Positions 23,898 to 31,397 of a stretch of DNA of 34,814 nt are shown in pieces. Under the pieces are notes generated by a model, which saw only the letters and a program-made list of their open reading frames with translations, was not told where the DNA came from and did not search any database. The number at the start of each line of letters is the position of its first letter. The stretch's first letter is position 1. This DNA comes from Armatimonadetes bacterium UBA5352. Lineage in GTDB: Bacteria > Armatimonadota > Zipacnadia > Zipacnadales > UBA5352. The DNA lies in assembly GCA_002411015.1 (NCBI GenBank), contig DHPY01000088.1, forward strand, positions 3,068-37,881, given 5' to 3'. Both the position numbers and the translations under genes were made by a program.

Positions 23898-25346
23898 TCA
23901 TGGGCCGTACGCCTCTGCCTCTCGAGCCGCGCTGATGTTCTCGAAGATGCGTGAGTCCTGCTTGAACCCGAGCTTGACCGTCCCCACCGGCCCGTTGCGG
24001 TGCTTGGCAACGATCAGCTCGGCGATGTCAATCTCGTCCCGGTACTGCTCGCGACTCTCGCTTGCCTTTGCCTCGGCAGCCTTCTGGACCTCCTCAGCAT
24101 CCTTCTTCCGCTGATAGTAACTCTCGCGGTAGAGCATGCAGACGAGGTCCGCTTCGGCCTCGATGGAGCCTGATTCGGCAAGGTCCGACAGGATCGGGCG
24201 TTTGTCCTCGCGTCGCTCGACGTTGCGTGAGAGCTGCGAACCAAGGACGACCGGGATGTTGAGTTCGCGCGCGAGAGACTTCATCGCACGCGCAACCTCG
24301 CCGATCTCCTGGTGCCGGTTCTCCGAGCGCTGCGCTCCGGTCGTGATGAGCTGCAGGTAGTCCACGCAGATGAGGCCGATATCATACTGCAGCTTCATGC
24401 GCCGCGCCTTTGACCGCATCTCCATGATCGAGATGCCCGGTGTATCGTCAATCAGTATGCTCGCCTTGTCGATGAAGTCTACCGCGTGAACAACGCGCTT
24501 CCAGTCGTCGGCCTTCGCCTGGCCCTTACGGAGGCGCCATGAACTGATGCGGGCGCGTCCACACAGGAGCATCTCTGAAAGCTGTGACGCCGACATCTCC
24601 AGGCTGAAGATTCCGACGGCTACCGCCTTCTTCTGGTTCAGTGCTGCGTTCATCGCCACGTTGTTGACCATCAGAGAGGTCTTGCCCATGGAGGGGCGGC
24701 CAGCGATGATAACCAGGTCACCGTTCTGCAGGCCCGCTGTCATCTGGTCGAAATCGCGCAGGCCGGTCGGTATGCCCGTGACGGAATCACCGCGCCGCGA
24801 GGTCTCCTCGAGGAAGCGGAAGGTCTCGTGTATGAGCGGCCCGATCTCCTGGTACTCGCGCGAGGATCGCTGCGCGGCGATATCGAAGACGACCTGCTCG
24901 GACTGGTCGAGGGCCTGGCTGACGTCGTCCGGGTTGTCGTACGCGAGCGCCTGGATCTCACCACCGGCCGTGATCAGCCGGCGCAGGATGGCCTTTTCAT
25001 GTACGATTGTGGCGTAGCGGATGACGTGTGCGGTGGTGGGCACCTCACCGATGAGCCGGGTGAGGTACTCACCACCGCCGACTGCTGCAAGCTGCTCCCG
25101 ACGTCGTAGTTCGGCGCCAACCGTGACCACATCCACGGGGTCGCCCGCCTCCTCGACAGCGCGCATGGCGGAGAAGATGCGCCGATGGGCCTCGCGGTAG
25201 AAGTCCTCCCCGTCCACGATGCTCATTGCCCGGCTGACCGCGCCAGCCTCCATGAGCATCGCGCCGAGTGTGGCCTGTTCTGCCTCAAGGTCCTGAGGCG
25301 GAAGCCGATCGGACATCCTCTGTTGTGCAGGACTGCGTTCCGCCAT
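23898..25346 (-). CDS. dnaB: Replicative DNA helicase
   Basis: This 482-residue hexameric helicase unwinds DNA ahead of the replication fork and binds primase. The N-terminal domain begins MSDRLPPQDLEAEQATLGAM, with YREAHRRIFSAM. The RecA-like C-terminal domain has Walker A GRPSMGKTSL, IFSLEMSASQL, Walker B LICVDYLQLI, IPVVLGSQLSRNVERR and DLAESGSIEAEADLVCMLYR. No intein is present. The ATG at 25346 is chosen because GAGGAG lies 6 nt upstream. It follows rplI by 60 bp and is followed by purD, so helicase and purine genes share a transcript. Confidence 0.97.
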   Translation of the reverse strand: MAERSPAQQRMSDRLPPQDLEAEQATLGAMLMEAGAVSRAMSIVDGEDFYREAHRRIFSAMRAVEEAGDPVDVVTVGAELRRREQLAAVGGGEYLTRLIGEVPTTAHVIRYATIVHEKAILRRLITAGGEIQALAYDNPDDVSQALDQSEQVVFDIAAQRSSREYQEIGPLIHETFRFLEETSRRGDSVTGIPTGLRDFDQMTAGLQNGDLVIIAGRPSMGKTSLMVNNVAMNAALNQKKAVAVGIFSLEMSASQLSEMLLCGRARISSWRLRKGQAKADDWKRVVHAVDFIDKASILIDDTPGISIMEMRSKARRMKLQYDIGLICVDYLQLITTGAQRSENRHQEIGEVARAMKSLARELNIPVVLGSQLSRNVERREDKRPILSDLAESGSIEAEADLVCMLYRESYYQRKKDAEEVQKAAEAKASESREQYRDEIDIAELIVAKHRNGPVGTVKLGFKQDSRIFENISAAREAEAYGP

Positions 25347-25406
25347 ACAACTCTCCTCAGCGCGCGCTGGCTTCATTCGAGGCGCATCGCGCCGCCGATA
25401 CCACGA

Positions 25407-25982
25407 CTACTCCTCGGAGCCCTCGTCGCTCTCCTCGGACACCTCGGCCTCCGCAGCCTCGGCTGCCGCCTCCTCCGCGGCGACCTCGTCGGCCACCTCC
25501 TGGAGGATCTCCTCAACGCTGCGTTCATCATCAGCGTCGAGCGCGATCACACGCACAGGCAGCTCGACCTGCACGCTCTTGTAGATGCGCGCGTGGATCA
25601 GGTAGCTGCCTACCTCGCGGATCGGCTCCGGGATGTCAATGTCGCGGCGGTCGAGAATGATGCTGAGCTGCTGTTCGGCCGCCTCCGCAATCTGGCCGGT
25701 GGTGACCGAGCCATGCAGCCGCCCGCTCTCACCGGCAGGCGCGCGAACCACGATCCGCTGCTTGCGCAGCTCCTGCGCCTTCTGCTCCGCGATAACGCGC
25801 TTCTGATCGTCGCGGCGGGCAATCGCGCTTCGGCGGGTCTCGAGGTCCCTGATCGCCCCGCGGGTGGCCTTGACCGCAAGCTTGTGCGGCTCGAGGTAGT
25901 TGCGCAGATAACCGTCTGCTACGTCCACGATCTCGCCCTCATGTCCAACGCGCGGAACGTCTTCGAGCAGTATGACCTTCAT
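25407..25982 (-). CDS. rplI: Ribosomal protein bL9 with acidic tail
   Basis: This 191-residue 50S protein binds 23S rRNA at the base of the L1 stalk. The N-terminal domain begins MKVILLEDVPRVGHEGEIVDVADGYLRNYLEP, followed by the long helix and the C-terminal domain. Typical bL9 is about 150 residues; here about 30 extra residues, mostly Glu and Ala (EVAAEEAAAEAAEAEVSEESDEGSEE is the tail region in outline), extend the C-terminus. The ATG at 25982 follows AGGAGG at ideal spacing. It precedes dnaB, a common bacterial pairing. Confidence 0.96.
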   Translation of the reverse strand: MKVILLEDVPRVGHEGEIVDVADGYLRNYLEPHKLAVKATRGAIRDLETRRSAIARRDDQKRVIAEQKAQELRKQRIVVRAPAGESGRLHGSVTTGQIAEAAEQQLSIILDRRDIDIPEPIREVGSYLIHARIYKSVQVELPVRVIALDADDERSVEEILQEVADEVAAEEAAAEAAEAEVSEESDEGSEE

Positions 25983-26115
25983 CAGTGTCCTCCTGGCGCC
26001 AATGGCCGGCAATAGCTTCTCCACGGCCACCGGCGCGTGGAGTGTGTCGGTTCGTTGTACTGCAGATGACGCACGGCCGCGCTCTTCGCCCGGCCGCCGA
26101 TCCTACGGCTCTCGT

Positions 26116-26135
26116 CGCCCGGCCTGTACCGGGCG
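26116..26135 (-). terminator. Hairpin after mlaD
   Basis: CGCCCGG and CCGGGCG form a perfect 7-bp stem with a 6-nt loop, 11 bp past the mlaD stop. There is no T tract, so it may only partly separate mla from rplI. The rest of the 164-bp gap up to rplI shows no convincing promoter. Confidence 0.4.
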
Positions 26136-26146
26136 GGTGTGTGTCG

Positions 26147-27724
26147 TCAGAAGTCGCCCTGGTAGCGTATCCCCACCATGGGGTCGGTCCCGTGGAAGAG
26201 GCGCTCAAACCCAAAGAGCAGTCGGTACTTCTCCTCGAAGCCCATGCGGTAGCGCAGATCGAGGCGCGGTGTGTCAAGGTTGTACAACTCCGCCTCGATG
26301 CCGCGCGCCCGGCCATCGCCAACCTCGTAGCCGATCCCCGCCTGGCCGTTGAACAGCCCGACGCGCGCAAGACCTGCGCCGGTCGGTTGGGCGAGTTGCA
26401 GGTCCAGCTTCGGATCGTCCTCAATGTCGCGCAGACCGAACCGCACGTAGCGGCCGCTGTCGGGGTCGGGCCGGATGTCGAAGGCCGCGTCCGCCCGCAG
26501 CCCCTCCCCGCTGATGTGTCGGAACTCAAGCTGCGACCGCACATCTATCTGCGTGAACATCTTCTGCGTGTTGCGCACGATCTCCATCGTGCCCTTCACG
26601 TCGCCGAGCGCCGCCTGGGCCTCCTCGATCGTCGCGCGACCAGATTCAGCCGCCAGTCGGCTCTCGTGAACCGCGACGCGCAGGTCCTCGTTCACCTGTT
26701 CGTCGGTAATGAGATCCTCGGCGGCCTGGGAGGCTTTCTGCAGCGACTCAGTCGCCTCGCGAATGCTCTCCAGCGAGGCGCGGATATTCGCCACCATGAG
26801 TTCGTCCGATGACAACTCTTCAATGTTCGAGGCGACCTGCGCGAGGTTCTCCGACGCAAGCCGCAGATTGGCCATCGCCGCCTCGGCGTCCTGATCGAGC
26901 GTCGTCGTCTCAGCCCTCTCCCGCACCGATGCCGCGATCGCCGCGAGGTCCTCGCTCGCGAGGCGGATGTTGTTGCCCGCCACCGCCATCTGCGCCCCGA
27001 TGGGACTGGTTGCAAGCAGCTGCTCAACCTGCCTCGTGCTCGCCTGCACCGCTTCCGACGCGTCGACCAGGTTGACCATGATCGCGGAGAGCCGCGCCTC
27101 GTTCGTCTGGCCGGCACGTGCCACGGTGTTCACTACGTCCGTGGTTCGGCGAGTGATCAGCACCGCCTGCTCGGTGGCCTGCCGCAGATTGCCGATGGTC
27201 GTGCGGAAATCCTCCTGCACGGCGACGTCGGTGACCATGGAGTTGATGGCATCCACACTGATACGTGCGGAGCCGATTAGCTCGCGCACCTCCTGCAGCA
27301 CGACCTCTGCGCTGCTGGCGCCGCCGCCGCCGATGACCATGTTGTCATCCAGGCGCTTGCGCGGCGCCTCGACCGTCTCGGGGCGCAGGATGGAGACATA
27401 CTTGTCGCCCACCAGTGCGCCCTGCCGCACCTCGAAACGGTCCGAGGCGTAGAGGATCGTGTCGGCCTGAATGGTCATCGTCACGGCCGCGGGCTTCCCC
27501 GGGAAGTCTTTGTGCTCGCGCAGTCTGATGCGCGTCACGCGGCCGACGGTAACGCCGCTCAGGCGCACCGGCGAGCCTTCATCGAGCCCCTGGACATCCG
27601 CAAACTGCGCCGTGATCTGGTAGGCGCCGATATTCCGTAGAGCTCCGCTGAGGTAGATCGCTGTACCCACTGCCAGCAGGGCGACGACGATGACGAGCAG
27701 GCCGACCTTGGCCTCAGCCGACAT
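26147..27724 (-). CDS. mlaD: MlaD-type MCE protein with coiled coil and C-terminal beta-barrel-like domain
   Basis: This 525-residue envelope protein is far longer than E. coli MlaD (about 180). An N-terminal membrane anchor spans about residues 7-25, and the MCE domain about 35-115 (ITAQFADVQGLDEGSPVRLSGVTVG, then GDKYVSIL). A long helical, coiled-coil region runs from about 130 to 385. The last 137 residues have about nine to ten alternating beta strands (for instance RSQLEFRH, LRADAAFDI, RYVRFGLRD, LDLRYRMGF, PMVGIRYQGDF) and end in Phe, as outer-membrane barrels do. The plan matches MlaD of the diderm firmicute Veillonella, described as a single-protein bridge between inner and outer membranes. 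mlaF overlaps its start by 11 bp. Confidence 0.9.
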   Translation of the reverse strand: MSAEAKVGLLVIVVALLAVGTAIYLSGALRNIGAYQITAQFADVQGLDEGSPVRLSGVTVGRVTRIRLREHKDFPGKPAAVTMTIQADTILYASDRFEVRQGALVGDKYVSILRPETVEAPRKRLDDNMVIGGGGASSAEVVLQEVRELIGSARISVDAINSMVTDVAVQEDFRTTIGNLRQATEQAVLITRRTTDVVNTVARAGQTNEARLSAIMVNLVDASEAVQASTRQVEQLLATSPIGAQMAVAGNNIRLASEDLAAIAASVRERAETTTLDQDAEAAMANLRLASENLAQVASNIEELSSDELMVANIRASLESIREATESLQKASQAAEDLITDEQVNEDLRVAVHESRLAAESGRATIEEAQAALGDVKGTMEIVRNTQKMFTQIDVRSQLEFRHISGEGLRADAAFDIRPDPDSGRYVRFGLRDIEDDPKLDLQLAQPTGAGLARVGLFNGQAGIGYEVGDGRARGIEAELYNLDTPRLDLRYRMGFEEKYRLLFGFERLFHGTDPMVGIRYQGDF

Positions 27725-28652
27725 CAGTGCCCACCCCCGTCTGCAGCGAGCAGTGTTCCGTCATCTCGCCGGTCCCGAGACCATGCACGAAGTGGTAGAC
27801 GATCGGTATCTCAGACGCCCGCATGTCATCAGGAGTGCCCAGGAACTGCACCCTCTGGTCGTGAAGCATCAGCATCCGGTCGCAGATCCCGAGGAGGTTC
27901 GGCACATCATGAGAGACGATAACGGCAGTCGAGCCGGTATCGGTGCTGACCTTCTTGATGAGACCGGTGATGTTGCAGGACATGACCGGGTCAAGGCCAC
28001 TGCTAGGCTCATCGTAGAGCACGAGCTCAGGCTCTTCCATCAGCGCCCGTGCGATGCTCACACGCTTGCGCATGCCTCCGGATAGGTCGGCCGGCATGCG
28101 GTCCTCCGTGCCCGCCATCTCGACCATGTCGAGAAGCTGGGCCACGCGCGCAGCCTTCGCGTCAGGTGTGACATCGGTGCGGTTCCGCCACGAGAATGCC
28201 ACGTTCTCGGCGACGGTCATCGAGTCAAAGAGCGCTGAGTACTGGAAGCACATGCCCATCGAACGGCGCACCCGGTTGAGTCCATCCTCGTCAAGCTCTG
28301 TGATGTCCTCTCCGTGGAAGAGGATGTGCCCCTCCGTCGGCTTATCGAGGCCGATCAGCACGCGCAGGAGCGTGGTCTTCCCCGACCCGGACATACCCAT
28401 GATCCCGAAGATCTCGCCCGGCCACACCTCGAAGGACACATCCTCGAAGATCGAGTGGCCCTCGATGGCCTGGGTCACATGCTCAATCGACAGCAGCGGT
28501 CTGCCCGAACGATCAATGATCGGGCGCTCCTGCAGTGGCCTGGCGTGCGGTCGGAGCCGGTCAATATCCCCGACTTCCACCAGAGCCTCCGCGTCTGGAG
28601 CGGGGGCCTCTGACTGGACTGCCTCCATGGTTGTCCGTTCCCTCTCCGACAT
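27714..28652 (-). CDS. mlaF: MlaF-type ABC transporter ATPase
   Basis: This 312-residue ATPase energises the MlaE permease for lipid transport. It has Walker A GMSGSGKTT, the Q loop MGMCFQYSALFDSMTV, signature LSGGMRKRVSIARAL, Walker B LVLYDEPSSGLDP and switch histidine VIVSHD. About 50 residues precede the ATPase core, acidic and Pro-rich, and are not typical. Three starts are possible: GTG 28667, ATG 28652 (GAGG 9 nt upstream, chosen) and ATG 28628. It lies 16 bp after mlaE and overlaps mlaD by 11 bp. Confidence 0.94.
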   Translation of the reverse strand: MSERERTTMEAVQSEAPAPDAEALVEVGDIDRLRPHARPLQERPIIDRSGRPLLSIEHVTQAIEGHSIFEDVSFEVWPGEIFGIMGMSGSGKTTLLRVLIGLDKPTEGHILFHGEDITELDEDGLNRVRRSMGMCFQYSALFDSMTVAENVAFSWRNRTDVTPDAKAARVAQLLDMVEMAGTEDRMPADLSGGMRKRVSIARALMEEPELVLYDEPSSGLDPVMSCNITGLIKKVSTDTGSTAVIVSHDVPNLLGICDRMLMLHDQRVQFLGTPDDMRASEIPIVYHFVHGLGTGEMTEHCSLQTGVGTDVG

Positions 28653-28668
28653 CCCCGGATTCCTCACC

Positions 28669-29442
28669 CTACGGAAAGAGCAGGACGGTCAGCGCGAGAT
28701 TGGCTGCATAGATCAGCATGATGCAGTAGACGACCGCGCGGGTTGTGGCCCGCCCGACCTCCTCGGAAGCCTTCTGGGTGTAGAGGCCCTGGTGGCAGCC
28801 GATGACGGCGATGATGATGCCGAAGAAGATCGCTTTGATGACGCCTGCGACCACCGTCCAGAGCTCCAGGTTCCCCGGAATGCTTCCGAAGTAGCTGTTG
28901 GCGCTGAGACCCGCTGTCGCGTTCGCCATGGTGAAGCCACCCGTGACCCCGATGATGTCGCCGACAAGCGCCAGGATCGGCACCATCACCATCGCGGCGA
29001 GGTAGCGGGGAACCACGAGATACTGCACCGGGTCGGTTGCCATCGTGCGCAGCGCGTCTATCTGCTCTGTCACTTTCATGGTGCCGAGTTCCGCCGCCAT
29101 GGCGGAGCCGGCGCGTGCGGCCACCACTATCGCAGTCAGCGCCGGTCCAAGCTCGCGTGCCATCGTCTCCGCGACCGCCCATCCTACGTAGCTGCTGGCA
29201 CCAAGGAGCATGGCCTGATCGGCCACGTGGTATGAAAAGACCATCCCGGAGAAGAGCATCGTGACCGCGACGATCGGCAGAGAACTCACGCCTACACTCG
29301 ACATCTGCTCGATCGTCGGCCGATACTCGACGTTTCCCCGGGTCAGATGCACGAGAGTGCGCAGGTGCAGTTCGGACAGTTCTCCAAAGTACTCCAGGCC
29401 CCTGAGCACCTGGGCACCGAGGACGGCAATGGCTGATAGCAC
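28669..29442 (-). CDS. mlaE: MlaE-type permease
   Basis: This permease of about 257 residues forms the inner-membrane channel of the MCE transporter. Family features are VTMLFSGMVFSYHVADQA, ELGPALTAIVVAARAGSAMAAELGTMKVTEQIDAL, and GGFTMANATAG, with five or so membrane helices. The frame is open to a TTG at 29499, but that codon lies upstream of the predicted transcript start of the promoter at 29486-29515. I therefore choose GTG at 29442, which has GGAG 8 nt upstream. It is the first gene of the mla operon and probably of the whole minus-strand block. Confidence 0.93.
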   Translation of the reverse strand: MLSAIAVLGAQVLRGLEYFGELSELHLRTLVHLTRGNVEYRPTIEQMSSVGVSSLPIVAVTMLFSGMVFSYHVADQAMLLGASSYVGWAVAETMARELGPALTAIVVAARAGSAMAAELGTMKVTEQIDALRTMATDPVQYLVVPRYLAAMVMVPILALVGDIIGVTGGFTMANATAGLSANSYFGSIPGNLELWTVVAGVIKAIFFGIIIAVIGCHQGLYTQKASEEVGRATTRAVVYCIMLIYAANLALTVLLFP

Positions 29443-29485
29443 CGTGGGGGCTCCATGATCGGCTTCGCGCAGTACGTATGTGGCG

Positions 29486-29515
29486 ATTATACCCGCCAAT
29501 TCGGGGCAGAGTCAA
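29486..29515 (-). promoter_or_regulatory. Sigma70-type promoter of the mla operon
   Basis: On the minus strand, the -35 box TTGACT (29510-29515) and a perfect -10 box TATAAT (29486-29491) are separated by 18 bp. Transcription should start near 29479, 36 bp before the chosen mlaE start. It lies between the broken sulfatase and mlaE and is the clearest promoter in front of the mla, rplI, dnaB, pur block. Confidence 0.85.
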
Positions 29516-29562
29516 GCCACCCCGCGCCGCCCGCTGCTCAAGCCCGATCCCGTCCCGACGGC

Positions 29563-30521
29563 TCAGGGCAGCCGCGGATCGGCCGCCAGCCGGGCCTCAT
29601 CTCCGGTCTGCTTCTGCCAGTGCAGTAGCCGGGTGTACAGGTCCGCCACCAATTCCCTGACCGACTCATGCTCAAACAGGTTCTCCGTCTCGCCCGGGTC
29701 CTCCGTGAGGTTGAAGAGCTCGTGCTCACCGATGGGGCTGCAGTTGAACTTCCAGCCGGTCGGGGTGATGATCGTTCGCACCTGAGCCGTCACCGACCGC
29801 CAGGCGTCCTGATAGGTGGCCATGCTCGCCAGGTGCGGCGGCAGTTCCCGTGCTCTGCCGCCGAGCGCGCCGGTGCCCGGCCCGTTCCACTCAATGACGA
29901 CGTCGCCCTCCGACAGCGAACTGCCGGACGTCAGAGCCGGCCGCCAGCTCTGTCCTTCGAGATGCGAGGGCACCGGCATCCCCAGCAGGTCCAGCAGCGT
30001 TGGCGCCAGGTCAACCTGGCTGACGGGCGCCGCAATCCTTCGCTGTCCCTCAGACAGCCACGGCACGCGCAGGAGCATCGGGACGCGCACAGCCTCCTCG
30101 TACATGACGGTCTTAGCCACAAGCTGATGGCTGCCCATGATGTCGCCGTGATCGCTGGTGTAGACCACGATGGTGTCTCCGGCATGGCCACCGGTGGCCA
30201 GGGCGTCGAGTATCCGCCCCACTTGCCCATGTGCGCGGTGCGATGGTCGGAGAAACCCGCCAACTCCGGCAGGCACTGGACCTCCGCGCGAAGCGGGACG
30301 TTGTTCGCGGTGCACCCGTTCGTGTGCGGGTAGAGGCCCGTCAGGAGCGATGATCGCGATGGTGTGCAGACGGGCTGGGTCACATACGTCTGGTCGAAGA
30401 CGAGACTCTCCTTGGCCAGGCGGTTGAGATTCGGCGTGTCGATCTGATCGTTGCCGTATGCGGCCATGGTGCGGGCAGCCTGTTCGTCGGCGTAGAGGAG
30501 GAGCAGGTCTGGCCTTGGCAT
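29563..30521 (-). pseudogene. Sulfatase, broken by internal deletion and frameshift
   Basis: The 5' part (start ATG 30521, GGGAGG 6 nt upstream) encodes MPRPDLLLLYADEQAARTM, the formylglycine motif CTPSRSSLLTG with the modifiable Cys, and LYPHTNGCTANNVPL, up to TAHMGKW. The 3' part, in another frame, starts at GQVGRILDAL and runs through TIVVYTSDHGDIMGSHQL to the stop at 29563. The two meet around 30215-30228, where GKW and QVGRILDAL are encoded by the same bases. Family members are about 470-500 residues; here only about 320 codons remain, so some 150 or more residues between those motifs are missing. Neither half can be an active sulfatase. An assembly error is the alternative. Confidence 0.85.
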
Positions 30522-30677
30522 AGCGATCCTCCCGTACTGCGCGCGACGCTCGTGAGACATTTCGCCGGGGATCGCGGGTCTCCTGCGGCGCGCAAGAGGA
30601 GGCGACGCACAGGTCGTCCGGGAACTACGACTGCGCCGGAACACCAACGACCGACATCCATGAGAAGAGGGTCGAGC

Positions 30678-31397
30678 ATGATTCGTTGTACGCTCACGGT
30701 GTTCGCTGTGCTGGCACTCGCCTGTTCCATGGCGATCGCGCAGCCTGGCGACCTCCTGTTCCACGCGTCGTTCGACGAGAGCCATCATCCTGATTTCACG
30801 GCAGGACCGGCCACAACCCAGTCACAGTCATCCGTCACCACGGGCGGTGGCGGCCGGATCGGCGAGGCGCTCGTCGCCTACCGCGGCTTCCGCGGCATTG
30901 AGCCATTCCTGGCACCCTCGTACTTGACCGCGGGTAACATAGACCGCGAGCAGGGCACCATCGAGCTGTGGATCAAGCCCGGTGAGGGCCTGTTCGACGA
31001 CCCGGAGGAGCGCCGCGTCTACATCCACTGGTGGGTGGAGCGCGACCGCAAGCTCGCCCCGAAGGTCTTCCGCATCGACACGCGCGGTGGCAACCTGCGC
31101 ATCTTTGAGCAGGATGTGGCCGACGCCGGGTACAGCAGTCACATGCAGATCCCGGTGGACTGGCGGCCGGGCGAGTGGCACCATGTGGCCTACACCTGGG
31201 CCGAGGGCGGGCGCATCGTCTACATTGATCGCGTTGAGATGGGCCGCTCGCAGCCGGGGCGGGGCCTCCCGAGGCTTGGCGAGATCTTCACGATCGGCGC
31301 GGGAAGCTGGGGCTTCGACTACGCCCAGGCGCTGGTGGACGAGGCCTACATCTGGAACAGAGCACTCACGCCTGATGAGTTCGGGGGGCTGGAGTAG
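30678..31397 (+). CDS. Secreted LamG-like (concanavalin-type) domain protein
   Basis: This 239-residue protein has a signal peptide (MIRCTLTVFAVLALACSMAIA) and one LamG/jelly-roll domain. Typical motifs are DLLFHASFDES, QGTIELWIKPGEGLFDD, WRPGEWHHVAYTWAEGGRIVYIDRVEMG and the closing ALVDEAYIWNRALTPDEF. The domain usually binds sugars or other proteins; no catalytic part is seen. The ATG at 30678 has AGAGGG at good spacing. Its stop abuts the start of the 865-residue protein, so the two are co-expressed. It diverges from the broken sulfatase. Confidence 0.87.
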   Translation: MIRCTLTVFAVLALACSMAIAQPGDLLFHASFDESHHPDFTAGPATTQSQSSVTTGGGGRIGEALVAYRGFRGIEPFLAPSYLTAGNIDREQGTIELWIKPGEGLFDDPEERRVYIHWWVERDRKLAPKVFRIDTRGGNLRIFEQDVADAGYSSHMQIPVDWRPGEWHHVAYTWAEGGRIVYIDRVEMGRSQPGRGLPRLGEIFTIGAGSWGFDYAQALVDEAYIWNRALTPDEFGGLE

